This document shows, piece after piece, positions 29,530 to 38,474 of a stretch of 64,000 nt of DNA. The stretch is taken from assembly GCF_012034935.1 (NCBI RefSeq), contig NZ_JAATEN010000002.1, forward strand, positions 186,001-250,000. The letters are read 5' to 3'. The stretch's first letter is position 1. Every line of letters starts with the position of its first letter. The DNA comes from Streptomyces zingiberis (GTDB taxonomy: Bacteria; Actinomycetota; Actinomycetes; Streptomycetales; Streptomycetaceae). Under the pieces are notes generated by a model. The model was given only the letters and a program-made list of their open reading frames with translations. It was not told where the DNA came from and ran no database searches. The position numbers were made by a program, and so were the translations under genes.

Positions 29530-30330
29530 ATGGCCGAGAATTTCACCACCGGAACGAGCGGGACGGACACCGGAGCGAGCGGGACGGGCACGGGAACCGG
29601 CCCGGCAGCCGGGGCGGGAAGCCAGGGCCGTGGCTCCGGGGCGGTCCGTGAGCCGGACCGGCGCAGCCCGCTCGACCCGGAGCAGACCACGCCGCTCACC
29701 CCGGAACTCTACGACTACCTCCTGCGCCACAACCCGCCGCTCGACGCCGTGCGGCGGCGGCTCGTCGACACCACCTACGAACGGCTCGGCGGCCGCGCCG
29801 CGATGCAGATCTCCGAGGAGCAGGGGCCGCTCCTGGCGTTCCTGGCGAAGCTTGCCGGGGCCCGGCTGATCGTCGAGGTCGGCACCTTCACCGGCATGTC
29901 GGCGCTGTGGATGGCGGAAGCCCTGCCACCCGGCGGGAAGGTGATCACCTGCGACGTCTCCGAGGAGTGGACGGCGCTCGCCCGCGCGGCGTGGACGGAG
30001 GCAGGCGTCGCCGACCGGATCGACCTGCGGATCGGCCCGGCGCTGGACACCCTGCGGGCCCTGCCGCGGGAACCCGGCGTCGATCTCGCCTTCATCGACG
30101 CGGACAAGGAGAACAACATCAACTACTGGGAGGAACTGGTCCCCCGGACACGCCCCGGCGGGCTGCTCGCGGTGGACAACGTCTTCCTCCACGGCCGGGT
30201 GACCGACGAGAAGGCGACGGGCGCGGCCGCGGCGGTACGGGAGTTCAACGATCACGCGCTGGCCGACGAGCGCGTGGAGACGGTCATGCTGAGCGTCGCC
30301 GACGGCCTGACCCTGGCCCGCAAGCGCTGA
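29530..30330 (+). CDS. class I SAM-dependent O-methyltransferase (CCoAOMT-like)
   Basis: 266 residues. A Gly/Thr/Ser-rich N-terminal tail (residues 5-40) precedes a cation-dependent O-methyltransferase: SAM motif EVGTFTGMSALWMAEAL, EEWTALARAAW, then the metal site DLAFIDADKENN and LLAVDNVFLHGRV. The family methylates catechol-like hydroxyls. The 14-base gap suggests it belongs to the HpcH-PRTase-HAD operon and may tailor its product, but it is also a common stand-alone gene. ATG start preceded by GGAGACGTAGGCC-type sequence. Confidence 0.9.
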   Translation: MAENFTTGTSGTDTGASGTGTGTGPAAGAGSQGRGSGAVREPDRRSPLDPEQTTPLTPELYDYLLRHNPPLDAVRRRLVDTTYERLGGRAAMQISEEQGPLLAFLAKLAGARLIVEVGTFTGMSALWMAEALPPGGKVITCDVSEEWTALARAAWTEAGVADRIDLRIGPALDTLRALPREPGVDLAFIDADKENNINYWEELVPRTRPGGLLAVDNVFLHGRVTDEKATGAAAAVREFNDHALADERVETVMLSVADGLTLARKR

Positions 30331-30776
30331 GCGACGGGCGCGGGCCGGGCGGTGGGCGGTGCGGGCCGGGCGTGGGCCGGGCGGTGGGCCGGGCGGTGGG
30401 CGGTGCACGCCGGTCACCCGGCGGCGCGGGGGTCCACGGCGGGGGCCGGGTGGCTGCCCTCGCGGGCGGGGCTCCCTCCCCCGGCCGTCCGCCGGTACGT
30501 CCCCCTTGCGGCCGGCCGCCTCCGCCCGCCCGGGCCGTCTCCGCCCGGGCCAGGGGAACGCGGCTCGGTGCTCCCCGGCCGGGCGGTGCCGGCGACGGCA
30601 CCCTGCCGCTCCGCTGATCTCCCCGTCGCCGGTGGCACACCGCGGCGGTGGGGCCGGTACGCGCCCGCCGGGGCTCCGCCCACCCCTTGCCCGGTGCGGG
30701 CCCGTCCGCCCGGCGCCGTGCCGGTCCGTTCACCCGCGGGTCCGTCCGGGTCCGTCCCGGGTCCCGGGGCCGCCCG
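30331..30776. other. intergenic, GC-rich degenerate repeats
   Basis: No gene supported. At 30341-30405 a GGGCCGGGCGGT element recurs three times with GGGCGGTGC variants between. Composition is extremely G-rich, then C-rich, without coding periodicity. Confidence 0.5.
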
Positions 30777-31004
30777 TCAGCCGCAGCAGCCGCCGCCGCA
30801 GCACCCGCCTCCGCCACCACCGGCGGCCGGTGCGGGACCGGCGCCACGGCCCGTGGCGGTTCCGCCGACGGCCACGGTGGAGAGCAGCTTGACGGTGTCG
30901 TCGTGGCCCTGAGGGCAGGCGGCGGGAGCGGCCGACTCGGCCATCGGACGGCTCAGTTCGAAGGTGTCGCCGCAGGAGCGGCAGCGGTACTCGTAACGAG
31001 GCAT
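30777..31004 (-). CDS. FmdB-family zinc-ribbon protein
   Basis: 75 residues. MPRYEYRCRSCGDTFELSRPM is the canonical FmdB start with the first CxxC knuckle; the second is formed by CPQGHDD. The tail is Gly-rich and ends in CCGGGCCG, four extra cysteines that may bind metal or cross-link. FmdB proteins are putative regulators of unknown action. Monocistronic. Confidence 0.9.
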   Translation of the reverse strand: MPRYEYRCRSCGDTFELSRPMAESAAPAACPQGHDDTVKLLSTVAVGGTATGRGAGPAPAAGGGGGGCCGGGCCG

Positions 31005-31420
31005 GGCGTCAGGTTAACCGGCGCGCGGCCCCGGTGGAGCGCTGAGGGACGGGGGATCCCGTCGCCTCCGGGCGGTCGTTCACCGGGCCCGGGACTCAGG
31101 CTCGCGGGGACCGGGAGGACGGTGGTGCCGTCGGCCCCGTCGGCCCGTCGTTCCTCCGGCGTTCCGGCGTCACCGGGGGCGGACCGGGCGTCCAGCGGAC
31201 GGAGCCGGCCCGGCGCCGGGTGACGCTGCCGGGGCGGGGCGGGGCGGGGCGGGGCGGGGCCGTGGCCAGGGTGACGGTGAACACCTCGGCCGCCGTCAAC
31301 GGCCGCGGCCGGCCGTCGCGCGGGGACCAGCCGCGGGAAGGTGGCCGACGCCCGGCTCGGGAGGGACAGGCTCGCCCGTCTCCGGGCCGGTGCAGTCGGC
31401 GGGGGCGCGGCCGGGGCCGG
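31005..31420. other. intergenic with (GGGGC)6 run
   Basis: No gene supported. Six GGGGC units at 31231-31260 form a potential G-quadruplex on the plus strand. The remainder is ordinary GC-rich spacer between two minus-strand genes. Confidence 0.55.
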
Positions 31421-33094
31421 TCAGCGCCCCGCGCCCAGGTCCTCCCGGATGTCCGTGACCACCCGGGCCACGCTGCGGCGCACGGCCTCGGTCTCGGTCA
31501 GGAACCGCCACCAGTCGGGATGGCGTCCCTCCAGCTCGGCCACCGCGCGGTCCAGCCGGGCGACGGCGTCGTCCAGCGGGCGCGCGTGGCGCGGGTCGGG
31601 GGTGGCGCGGCCGGCCATCGCGAGGCGCTGCGCGTCGCGGATGGCGAACCGGGTCCGCTCCGTCTCCTTGGAGGGGTCGGCGGAGACCTCGTCCAGCCGC
31701 CGGAGCCGGTCGCCCGCGGCGGTGACGTCCTCGTCGGCCCCGTCCAGCAGGGTCCGTACGGTGCCGAGCCGGGCCAGCGCGTCGGGCCAGCGCTGCTCGC
31801 GGCGCGCCTCCCGGGCCTCCCGCAGCTTCTCCTCCGCCTGGGCCACCGCGGCGGCGGCCTCGTCCGGCACCCGCTGGAGATCCTGCCAGCAGGCGGCGCT
31901 GTAGCGGCGGCGCAGCTCGCTGAGGACGGGGCCGACGCCCTCGGTGCGGGTGGTGATCGCCTCGGCGCGGGTGCGGAGGGTGACCAGCCGCCGGTCGATC
32001 TCCGCCGCGCGGCCGGGGAGTTGGGCCGCCTCACTGCGGATCCCCTCGGCCGCGCGGAGCAGTTCGTCCGCGCGGCGCAGGGTCTCCCGCAGACCGTGGC
32101 GGCCGGCGCCCTCGTTGAGCTTGGTCAGGTCGGGGGAGAGGGCGGCGAGCCGGGCGGCGAGATCGTCGGCGCGCAGGCCGGAGGCGCGGACGGTGTCCAG
32201 CTCACGGGTGGCGGCGAGCAGCGCCTGCCGGGCGCGCTCCACGGCCGGGGCCAGCCGCGCGAGCTGCGTCTCCGCCGCGTCCAGCAGGGGCGTGAGGCTC
32301 TCGGCGAACCGGTCGAGCTCCGCCTTGGTGCGGCGGAGCTCCTCACTTGCCCGGTCGAGGTCGGCGCGGGCGCGGGAGGCGGTGGAGGAGTCCAGGTCGT
32401 CGCGGTCGAGGTCGTGCGCGTCGACGGCCGTGATGTACGTGTGGCTGACCTCGTCGATGCGCCGGCCCAGCGCCTCGAAGTCGGCGGCGGCCCGGCGGGC
32501 GGGCGGGGACTCGTCCACGGCGGTGACCGTCTCCACGGAGATCCGCAGGTCGCGCTGGGCGGAGTCGAGCTCGTAGAAGGCGGTCGCGGCGGCGTCCTTG
32601 GCCTCCTGCGCGCGGGCGCGCTGGGTGTCCCGCCCGCCGCCGAACCAGCGGCGGGTGGACCCGCCGGAGAAGGCGTACGGGGCCGCGGCGGCCAGCAGCG
32701 GCAGGAGCGCGAGCACCAAGCCCGGACGGGGCCGCCGGCCGCCGGGCGGCGGGACGGAGGGGGACGGGGCGGGGGAGGGGGCCGGGGCGCCGGGGCGTGC
32801 CCCGGGCCGTCCGGGTATCGCGCGCGGCTCCGGCATGGTGGCGGCGTCCGGCGAGCACCCGGCGTCCGGCGCCCGCCCGGCGTCCGGCGCCGGATCGGGC
32901 ACGGCGCCGGACGGGCGGGGCAGCCGGCCGGCGGGCGCGGGGTCGCGTGGCGGGCGGCCGGGGAGGCCGGGGAGAACCTGCGGACGGCCGGTGAGCGCGC
33001 GGGGGACCGGAAGGGCCCCGGCGGAGGGCGGCCCGGTGGCGGACAGAAAGCGGCGCAGTCGCCGGCCGTACGGCTGCGTAGGTCTCGCCGTCAC
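31421..33094 (-). CDS. membrane-anchored long coiled-coil protein
   Basis: 557 residues. A proline-rich cytoplasmic N-terminus (about 125 residues) is followed by one membrane helix (GLVLALLPLLAAAAPYAFSG, near 125-145) and then about 400 residues of charged alpha-helix with heptad character and many Arg/Ala/Glu (ARADLDRASEELRRTKAELDRFAESL and similar). No enzymatic motif is seen. It resembles TPM-less, coiled-coil stalk proteins of actinobacteria, perhaps involved in cell-envelope organisation. GTG start with GGGAGAGGGAT ribosome site. Confidence 0.75.
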   Translation of the reverse strand: MTARPTQPYGRRLRRFLSATGPPSAGALPVPRALTGRPQVLPGLPGRPPRDPAPAGRLPRPSGAVPDPAPDAGRAPDAGCSPDAATMPEPRAIPGRPGARPGAPAPSPAPSPSVPPPGGRRPRPGLVLALLPLLAAAAPYAFSGGSTRRWFGGGRDTQRARAQEAKDAAATAFYELDSAQRDLRISVETVTAVDESPPARRAAADFEALGRRIDEVSHTYITAVDAHDLDRDDLDSSTASRARADLDRASEELRRTKAELDRFAESLTPLLDAAETQLARLAPAVERARQALLAATRELDTVRASGLRADDLAARLAALSPDLTKLNEGAGRHGLRETLRRADELLRAAEGIRSEAAQLPGRAAEIDRRLVTLRTRAEAITTRTEGVGPVLSELRRRYSAACWQDLQRVPDEAAAAVAQAEEKLREAREARREQRWPDALARLGTVRTLLDGADEDVTAAGDRLRRLDEVSADPSKETERTRFAIRDAQRLAMAGRATPDPRHARPLDDAVARLDRAVAELEGRHPDWWRFLTETEAVRRSVARVVTDIREDLGAGR

Positions 33095-33636
33095 ATCCCT
33101 CTCCCGTGCCGCGTCCGCCCTGCCGGCGGATCACCGCCGGTAGGACCATTGTCCCACCCCGGCCGGGCGCGTACACAGACCGGGCACCGCCGGGTACCGG
33201 GGGTGCCCGGGAGGGCATGGTTCGGGGGGATTCGCCGCGGGACGCGCGCTGCTCCGGGGGTGCCGCGCCGGCCGGATCCGCGTGTTCGGCGAGCGACGGA
33301 CGGACGAGCGCGCGGGCGTCCCCGTCGACGCGGCCCACGGCGGATCCAGGACGCCGGGTCACCGGTAGGTGCCGGCCTCTGGGAACGCTCTGCCCGCCCG
33401 GGGACATCGGCCCGCCGCGGGACGCGGGTCTGCCGCGGGCGCCGGACCGGCGGGGACAGCGGTCGGCCTCGGGCTTCGGTCCGGCGGGGGCGCCGGTCGG
33501 CCTCGGGCACCGGTCCACCGCGGCGCCGGCCTGTCTCGGCGCCGGGCCGTCGGCGAAGCGGCCGTCGGGGAAGCGGCCGTCAGGGAAGTGGCCGTCAGGG
33601 AAGGCGGCCGACGGGAAGCCCCACCCACCAGGGGCG
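33095..33636. other. intergenic with 15-bp tandem repeats
   Basis: No gene supported. Five 15-bp units of the type GCGGCCGTCAGGGAA run from 33543 to 33617, and GGTCGGCCTCGGG occurs twice near 33460 and 33495. The repeats end about 20 bases before the end of the lipoprotein gene. Confidence 0.6.
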
Positions 33637-34524
33637 TCAGTCCGCCGGCTGGATGGAGATGCGGCCGTTCCCGGTGCGGGCCGTGATGTGGTGCGCGCTG
33701 CCGGAGTCACGGTCCACGGAGACGTCCACCCGCCCGTTGCCCGTCCTGGTCTCGACGCGGTAGGCGGCATCCGGCAGCCCGAGGGAGATCGAGCCGTTGT
33801 CGGTGACGGTGTCCACCCGGCCCGGAACGCTGCGGAACCCCACCTCGACCGAGCCGTTGTTCGCCGTGGCGGAGACCTGGCGCGAGGTGACGCCCGTCCC
33901 CTTCACCTTGCCGTTGTCCGTCTCCAGCCGCAGCGCGCCGCTCACGTCCCGGACGCGCACGGAGCCGTTGCCCGTGGTGAGCGAGAGGCCGGTGTCGAAA
34001 CCGGTGGCGGTGACGGAGCCGTTGTCCCCGTTCACCACCACGGCGACCCCGCGCGGCACCCGCACCTCGTGCCGGGAGTCGCAGTTGTCGATCAGCCCCT
34101 GGCAGTCGGTGTCGAGCCGCAGGGTGTTGCCCTTCATCTCCCACACCTGCTTCACCCCGCCGCCGAGTGCCGACCACCCGCTGAACCAGCGGGTGACCCG
34201 CACGTCGCCGGACGCGCCCCCGTCGCCACCGGCCTTGCCGTCACCGTCACCGGCACCCTTGCCGTCGTCCGGCAGTAGGTCGAGGGAGGTGTTGCCCGCG
34301 TCGATGGTCAGCGTCTTCCCGCTGAAGGCGAACGACCGCCGCTCGGGAGCGCCGTCCTCCCCCGCGTCGGCCCCGCATCCGCTGAGGCCGGCGACGAGCA
34401 CGAGCACGCCACCGGCGGCGAACACGGCACGGCGACGGGGGCCCGAGACCACGCGCGAGTCATGCGACCGGCGCGAGACGGGGGCGGCGGGGCCGGACTG
34501 GTGGGTGCGGTGCTGAGGAATCAC
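33637..34524 (-). CDS. DUF4097-type beta-repeat lipoprotein
   Basis: 295 residues. Arg-rich N-terminus, hydrophobic segment and lipobox LSGC near residues 46-49 give a secreted lipoprotein. The mature part is a right-handed beta-repeat: NGDNGSVTATG, TTGNGSVRVRD, ETDNGKVKGTG, TANNGSVEVGF, VTDNGSISLGL, RTGNGRVDVSV, RTGNGRISIQ, seven turns with a conserved NGS/NGR corner. This is the DUF4097/GIN-domain fold used on bacterial surfaces and in anti-sigma partners. GTG start with GGAGAG upstream. Function unknown. Confidence 0.88.
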   Translation of the reverse strand: MIPQHRTHQSGPAAPVSRRSHDSRVVSGPRRRAVFAAGGVLVLVAGLSGCGADAGEDGAPERRSFAFSGKTLTIDAGNTSLDLLPDDGKGAGDGDGKAGGDGGASGDVRVTRWFSGWSALGGGVKQVWEMKGNTLRLDTDCQGLIDNCDSRHEVRVPRGVAVVVNGDNGSVTATGFDTGLSLTTGNGSVRVRDVSGALRLETDNGKVKGTGVTSRQVSATANNGSVEVGFRSVPGRVDTVTDNGSISLGLPDAAYRVETRTGNGRVDVSVDRDSGSAHHITARTGNGRISIQPAD

Positions 34525-34827
34525 GATGACTCTCCGGTAGAGGCCGCTGGACCGGCGGAGGGCGCCGCCGGTACCCCCTGACCGTACGGATCCGGCTCAC
34601 CACCCACGATCCAGCGGCCCACCGCGCCCGTGGTGGGGGAAACCCCACCCCGGCCGGGCGCCCCGGCCATTTCCTCCCTGCTGCCGCTGCTGCCGCCGCC
34701 GCCGGGCGGTCCGACCGGCCGCACCCTTCCGGGCCGCAGCCGGGGCGCCGCCTCGGAAGCCGGTCCGGCCCCCGCCGGGTTTGGGGCGGCGGAGCGGAAG
34801 CGATGTACTCTGTCGGTCCATCCCCCG

Positions 34828-34902
34828 GGGCGCATAGCTCAGCGGTAGAGCGCTGCTCTTACAAAGCAGATGTCGGCGGTTCGAACCCGTCTGCGCCCAC
34901 CA
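34828..34902 (+). tRNA. tRNA-Val (anticodon TAC)
   Basis: All arms fold: acceptor GGGCGCA/TGCGCCC, D-arm GCTC/GAGC, anticodon stem CTGCT/AGCAG with loop CTTACAA and anticodon TAC (reads GTA), T-arm with GGTTCGAAC, and an encoded CCA end (34900-34902). In Streptomyces GTA codons are rare. tRNA 3' ends are frequent integration sites; the DNA that follows is compositionally atypical further on. Confidence 0.97.
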
Positions 34903-34910
34903 GCTTCCGA

Positions 34911-34968
34911 GCACGGCAGAGGCCCAGGTCAATCGGTATTGAACCGGAAACCTGGGCCTTCGCCGTGC
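34911..34968 (+). terminator. hairpin directly behind tRNA-Val
   Basis: GCACGGC (34911-34917) pairs with GCCGTGC (34962-34968) and GGCCCAGGT (34921-34929) with ACCTGGGCC (34950-34958); only one base pair in between fails. The loop carries a further CGGT/ACCG pair. It starts nine bases after the tRNA CCA and is the likely transcript end. Confidence 0.7.
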
Positions 34969-35164
34969 CCCTCCGCCGGGAGGCTCCCGGAGGGGCGTGC
35001 CAGATGGCGGCCGCCGGTGCCGCCCGGCCGTCCCCTTGGTTCGGCGGATCCGTTCGTCCCCGTGATCGGCGATGGGCCGGGGACCATGGCTGACGGGTAC
35101 CGCTGGACCGGCGCGCGCCACGCGGGCCGTCAACGCCCGCGTGATGGTCCAGTTGCGGCACGTG

Positions 35165-35752
35165 TCATACGGGAGACCGGCGAATGCGCACGCGACGGAG
35201 GAGCGTCCGTCCGTTGCCTCCGGGCGTGCGGTCGATGTGGACGCGCCGGAAGTATCTGTTGGCAGCGGGGAGGAACATCAGCACCACAGCCGAGAGCACG
35301 GCAGTCACGTGCACCACTCGGCTGGCCCCGAAAACAAGATCTGCCGGTCCTGCCTCCGCCAGCACCATACCGGGAGTGCGCCCTTGCAGCACGGCCTGGA
35401 TCGGGGCAACCACCATCGACGCCGTCCCCACCACTCCGAGGCCGAGCGTCAACGTCGTACGAGCCCAGCTGTGACCCTGGCGCATGCGGGAGGCCACCAA
35501 GAGCGCTGCGGTGAAGACGGGCAGCCTCACCGCGAGACCTGTAACGATCTCGGCGGTGGAGCCGGAGCCCTCGGCGGCCATGCTGCCCACCGCCAGAATC
35601 GTCTCGACAACACCGGCGGCAACAGCCACCACCCATAACACGAATGCCGCCAGCAGCGGTGTGGGTGGCTTCTGGGCATCGGCCGCCGTACGCGTCTCGG
35701 CTGAGGCGCGAGCGCGGCCGGCGGGAACACCTTGTCGGGTAGAGCGTGGCAC
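35165..35752 (-). CDS. four-helix membrane protein, unknown function
   Basis: 195 residues from the GTG that has GAGG five to six bases upstream; a more distant GTG at 35815 would add 21 residues without a ribosome site. Four hydrophobic helices: LLAAFVLWVVAVAAGVVETIL, GLAVRLPVFTAALLVASRM, TLTLGLGVVGTASMVVAPIQ, and VVHVTAVLSAVVLMFLPAANRYF, followed by a basic tail. I do not recognise a domain. It is the first gene after tRNA-Val and points back towards it. Confidence 0.7.
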   Translation of the reverse strand: MPRSTRQGVPAGRARASAETRTAADAQKPPTPLLAAFVLWVVAVAAGVVETILAVGSMAAEGSGSTAEIVTGLAVRLPVFTAALLVASRMRQGHSWARTTLTLGLGVVGTASMVVAPIQAVLQGRTPGMVLAEAGPADLVFGASRVVHVTAVLSAVVLMFLPAANRYFRRVHIDRTPGGNGRTLLRRVRIRRSPV

Positions 35753-36222
35753 AGTGACCTCGATCCATGAGAGGGAGCTGGGGGCGATCAGCAGCGCTCC
35801 CGATACTCCAAGCACGACACGGCCGTGGCCCGCCCGTTGGCCTGTGTATCCCTTCGGGGGTTATCCCCAGCCCGCCACCGGGACCCGCTCCGCACGGTGG
35901 TGTTCGGCAGGGGTGCTCGACCTTGCCGGATGTCCTGCCGGTCCGTCGCGCATCGGATGCGGCCGGCTGCTGCTCTGCGGATTCTCCCGCCGCTTGTGCT
36001 CTCCGAGACCGTCCCGCGGGGAGCGGTATGAGGCGGTGGTCCGAGTGGGTGGGCGTATTTCCTCATCAGCCAGGCGTGCGCTTCCGCAGGGGGTATTCAT
36101 CGGGAATTCATAGGGGACCCCATCAGGTGCATCGTCTGCCTCTTTCGCTCCCTGTTCGCGTGCTGAGGGCGATCCCACAGTGGACCTGTGTGCTTCACCA
36201 GCGACCACGAGGAGTGGGAACC
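35753..36222. other. divergent intergenic region
   Basis: Spacer between the minus-strand membrane-protein gene and the plus-strand IPT/TIG gene. Composition is lower in GC than the core genes (for example GGTATTCATCGGGAATTCAT near 36091-36110). Nothing else recognisable. Confidence 0.4.
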
Positions 36223-37200
36223 ATGTCGTCCTTCACGTTGACGCCGTACTCCGGGCCCACCGCCGGAGGGAACCCGGTGGCCGTCACCGGCAGCGGTCTG
36301 TCCCGGGTCACGTCGGTGAGGTTCGGAGATCAGCCGGCTGAGATCGTCAGTCACGTCGGTGACACGCAGGTCGTTGTCAACGCGCCGCCGGGCACGGGCA
36401 CTGCGGCGGTTGTGGCCGTCACCGCGGATGCCGAGCTCCACATGGCCTCCTACACCTACGTCTCGGCCCCGTCGATTACGTCCCTCTCGCCGTCCGGCGG
36501 CCCGGAGACGGGAGGAAACGCGGTCGTCATCACCGGTACCGGATTCACCGGAGTCACCACGGTGTCATTCGGCTCGACTCCGGTGCCCAGTTTCACCGTG
36601 AACAGTGACACGAGCATCGTGGCGATCGCACCGCCAGGGGTGGGAGCTGTGTCCGTCTCTGTGGCCTCTCCCGCGGGTTCCAGTAATACTGTCTGTTACG
36701 AATACGGGGAGGTGGAAACGGCCGAAACCATCGTGCTCGCTTTCGACAGCACCGACTGGCGGTACCTGCAGGCACCGCCCGCGGCGGACCAGCCCTCGTT
36801 CTACAAGCGCGGCTTCGACGACAGCGACTGGCCGACCGGGCAGGCCGCCTTCGGGAGTATCCACGGGCCCTGTCCCTGGAACAACAGGGAAACGGTCAAG
36901 ACCATTTGGACCCCGAACACGGACCTTCTGGTGCGGCACTGGGTCTACATCCCCCGCAGCGCGCAGCAGGTCCGCATCAGCGGAACGGTCGACAACGACG
37001 CGCAGGTCTACTTCAACGGCAGCCTCGTGCAGAGCGTCCGGAGCGGCTGGTGCCGGCCCAACGCCATTGACGTCGTCGTTCCGGCGAGCGACGTCGAGTG
37101 CTGCAACCTGCTCGCCGTCCGCGCCCAGGACCACGGGTCGGCGACCTTCCTGAACGTACAAGTCTCCTACACCTACACGAAGGCGACGAGCAGCGACTGA
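36223..37200 (+). CDS. IPT/TIG double-domain protein with C-terminal lectin-like sandwich, no signal peptide
   Basis: 325 residues. Two IPT/TIG immunoglobulin-like domains (about residues 4-80 and 83-162) with the hallmark starts FTLTPYSGPTAGGNPVAVTG and ITSLSPSGGPETGGNAVVITG. The remainder (about 165-318) is a beta-sandwich with YKRGFDDSDWPTGQAAFG and LVRHWVYIPRSAQQVRISG, resembling the jelly-roll ligand-binding modules of glycosidases and phage fibres. No signal peptide or membrane helix is present although such folds are normally extracellular; cytosolic Streptomyces proteins of this kind are sometimes linked to contractile injection particles. ATG behind GAGGAG. Confidence 0.8.
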   Translation: MSSFTLTPYSGPTAGGNPVAVTGSGLSRVTSVRFGDQPAEIVSHVGDTQVVVNAPPGTGTAAVVAVTADAELHMASYTYVSAPSITSLSPSGGPETGGNAVVITGTGFTGVTTVSFGSTPVPSFTVNSDTSIVAIAPPGVGAVSVSVASPAGSSNTVCYEYGEVETAETIVLAFDSTDWRYLQAPPAADQPSFYKRGFDDSDWPTGQAAFGSIHGPCPWNNRETVKTIWTPNTDLLVRHWVYIPRSAQQVRISGTVDNDAQVYFNGSLVQSVRSGWCRPNAIDVVVPASDVECCNLLAVRAQDHGSATFLNVQVSYTYTKATSSD

Positions 37201-37493
37201 GTACGCCGTCGACCGCTGAGCAGCAGGGCGCGCCCTCTGCCGGCCGTCCTCGGTGCGGGCCTTGGCGCCGCCGGGCGGGTATCCGGCGGCCGGCACTTGG
37301 GACCGTTCATCGCATCGGGTACGGGCCGGCGGCCGGGCGGCGCCGACCACCACGGGCCGGTTCGCGTCTCATCATCCGTGGATCCTGGCAGGTCTCGGCC
37401 GGACCGGTACGAGGAGTCGATCGACCCTCCGGTGCCGCCTCTCGTCCTGGGCATGTGGTCCGGATCCGGTCCGATACGGGCATGATCGGTGGT

Positions 37494-38474
37494 ATGCCGA
37501 AGGAAAACCTGTCGCCGCGCCGTCCGCCCCTGCTGTGGGAGCAGCACTGCTGTCTGCCGTTGGAGCGGCGTGCCGACGTCGGTGAACTGGCGCGGTACCG
37601 CAGGCCCGGCGGCAGCTTCGTCTCGGTGAACGTGGGGTACGCGCCGCACGGCGCCGACGAGGTCACCGGTCTGATCGCGAGCTGGCGGAAGCGGATCGAC
37701 GCGGACGACCGGCTGCGGCCGGCGGTGACGGTGGACGACGTCAACGCCGCGGGCCGGGCCGGGGACGTGGCGGTCGCCTTCGACCTGGAGGACTCCGGCC
37801 CGCTGGAGGGGCGGCTGGACCGGGTGCGCGAGTTCTACGACCTCGGTGTGCGCACGCTGCTGCCGAGCTACAACAACCGCAACGCCGCGGGCGGCGGCTG
37901 CCTGGACGAGGTCGACGAGGGGCTCACCCCGTACGGCCGCGCGCTGATACGGGAGATGAACGCCGTCGGCATGGTGACCGACGGGTCGCACTGCGGCGCC
38001 CGCACGGGGCTGGACATGTGTGAGGTCTCCGAACGGCCGGTGATCTACAGCCACTCCTGCATGCGCGCGGTGTGGGACCACCCCCGCAACATCACCGACG
38101 AGCAGGCCGAGGCGTGTGCCGCCACGGGCGGGGTCGTCGGGATCACGGGGGTCGGGATCTTCCTCGGCCCCAACGAGGCGACCGTCGAGGCGCTGGTCCG
38201 TCACATCGACCACGCCGTCGATCTCGTCGGCCCCGAGCACGTCGGCCTGTCGACCGATTACCCGTTCGACCACGAGGACTTCAACGCGATGCTCGCGCAG
38301 AACCCCGAGCTGTTCCCCGACTGCTTCACCCGCTGGGGGGAGATCGACTTCCTGCCCCCGGAGGGGCTGCTGACGGTGGAGGACGCGCTGCTCGCGCGGG
38401 GCTACCCCGGCAGCGCCGTGTCGGCGATCCTGGGCGGCAACTTCCGGCGCGTGGCCCAGCAGGTGTGGCGGTAG
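37494..38474 (+). CDS. M19 (renal dipeptidase-like) amidohydrolase with altered metal motif
   Basis: 326 residues; an ATG four codons upstream (37482) is an alternative. The M19 fold is clear: AFDLEDSGPLEG (bridging Glu region), VRTLLPSYNNRN, GMVTDGSHCG and VIYSHSCMRAVWDHPRN (His ligands), and STDYPFDHED. The first metal motif, normally HxD near the N-terminus, reads WEQHCCLPL, so Asp is replaced by Cys. A subfamily with this change exists, and its activity may differ from dipeptide hydrolysis. Monocistronic, with 293 bases of spacer upstream. Confidence 0.82.
   Translation: MPKENLSPRRPPLLWEQHCCLPLERRADVGELARYRRPGGSFVSVNVGYAPHGADEVTGLIASWRKRIDADDRLRPAVTVDDVNAAGRAGDVAVAFDLEDSGPLEGRLDRVREFYDLGVRTLLPSYNNRNAAGGGCLDEVDEGLTPYGRALIREMNAVGMVTDGSHCGARTGLDMCEVSERPVIYSHSCMRAVWDHPRNITDEQAEACAATGGVVGITGVGIFLGPNEATVEALVRHIDHAVDLVGPEHVGLSTDYPFDHEDFNAMLAQNPELFPDCFTRWGEIDFLPPEGLLTVEDALLARGYPGSAVSAILGGNFRRVAQQVWR

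Noticed and set aside
33106..34278. Plus-strand frame antisense to the DUF4097 lipoprotein
   Set aside because: The minus-strand protein has a lipobox and seven regular beta-repeats; the plus-strand frame is noise.
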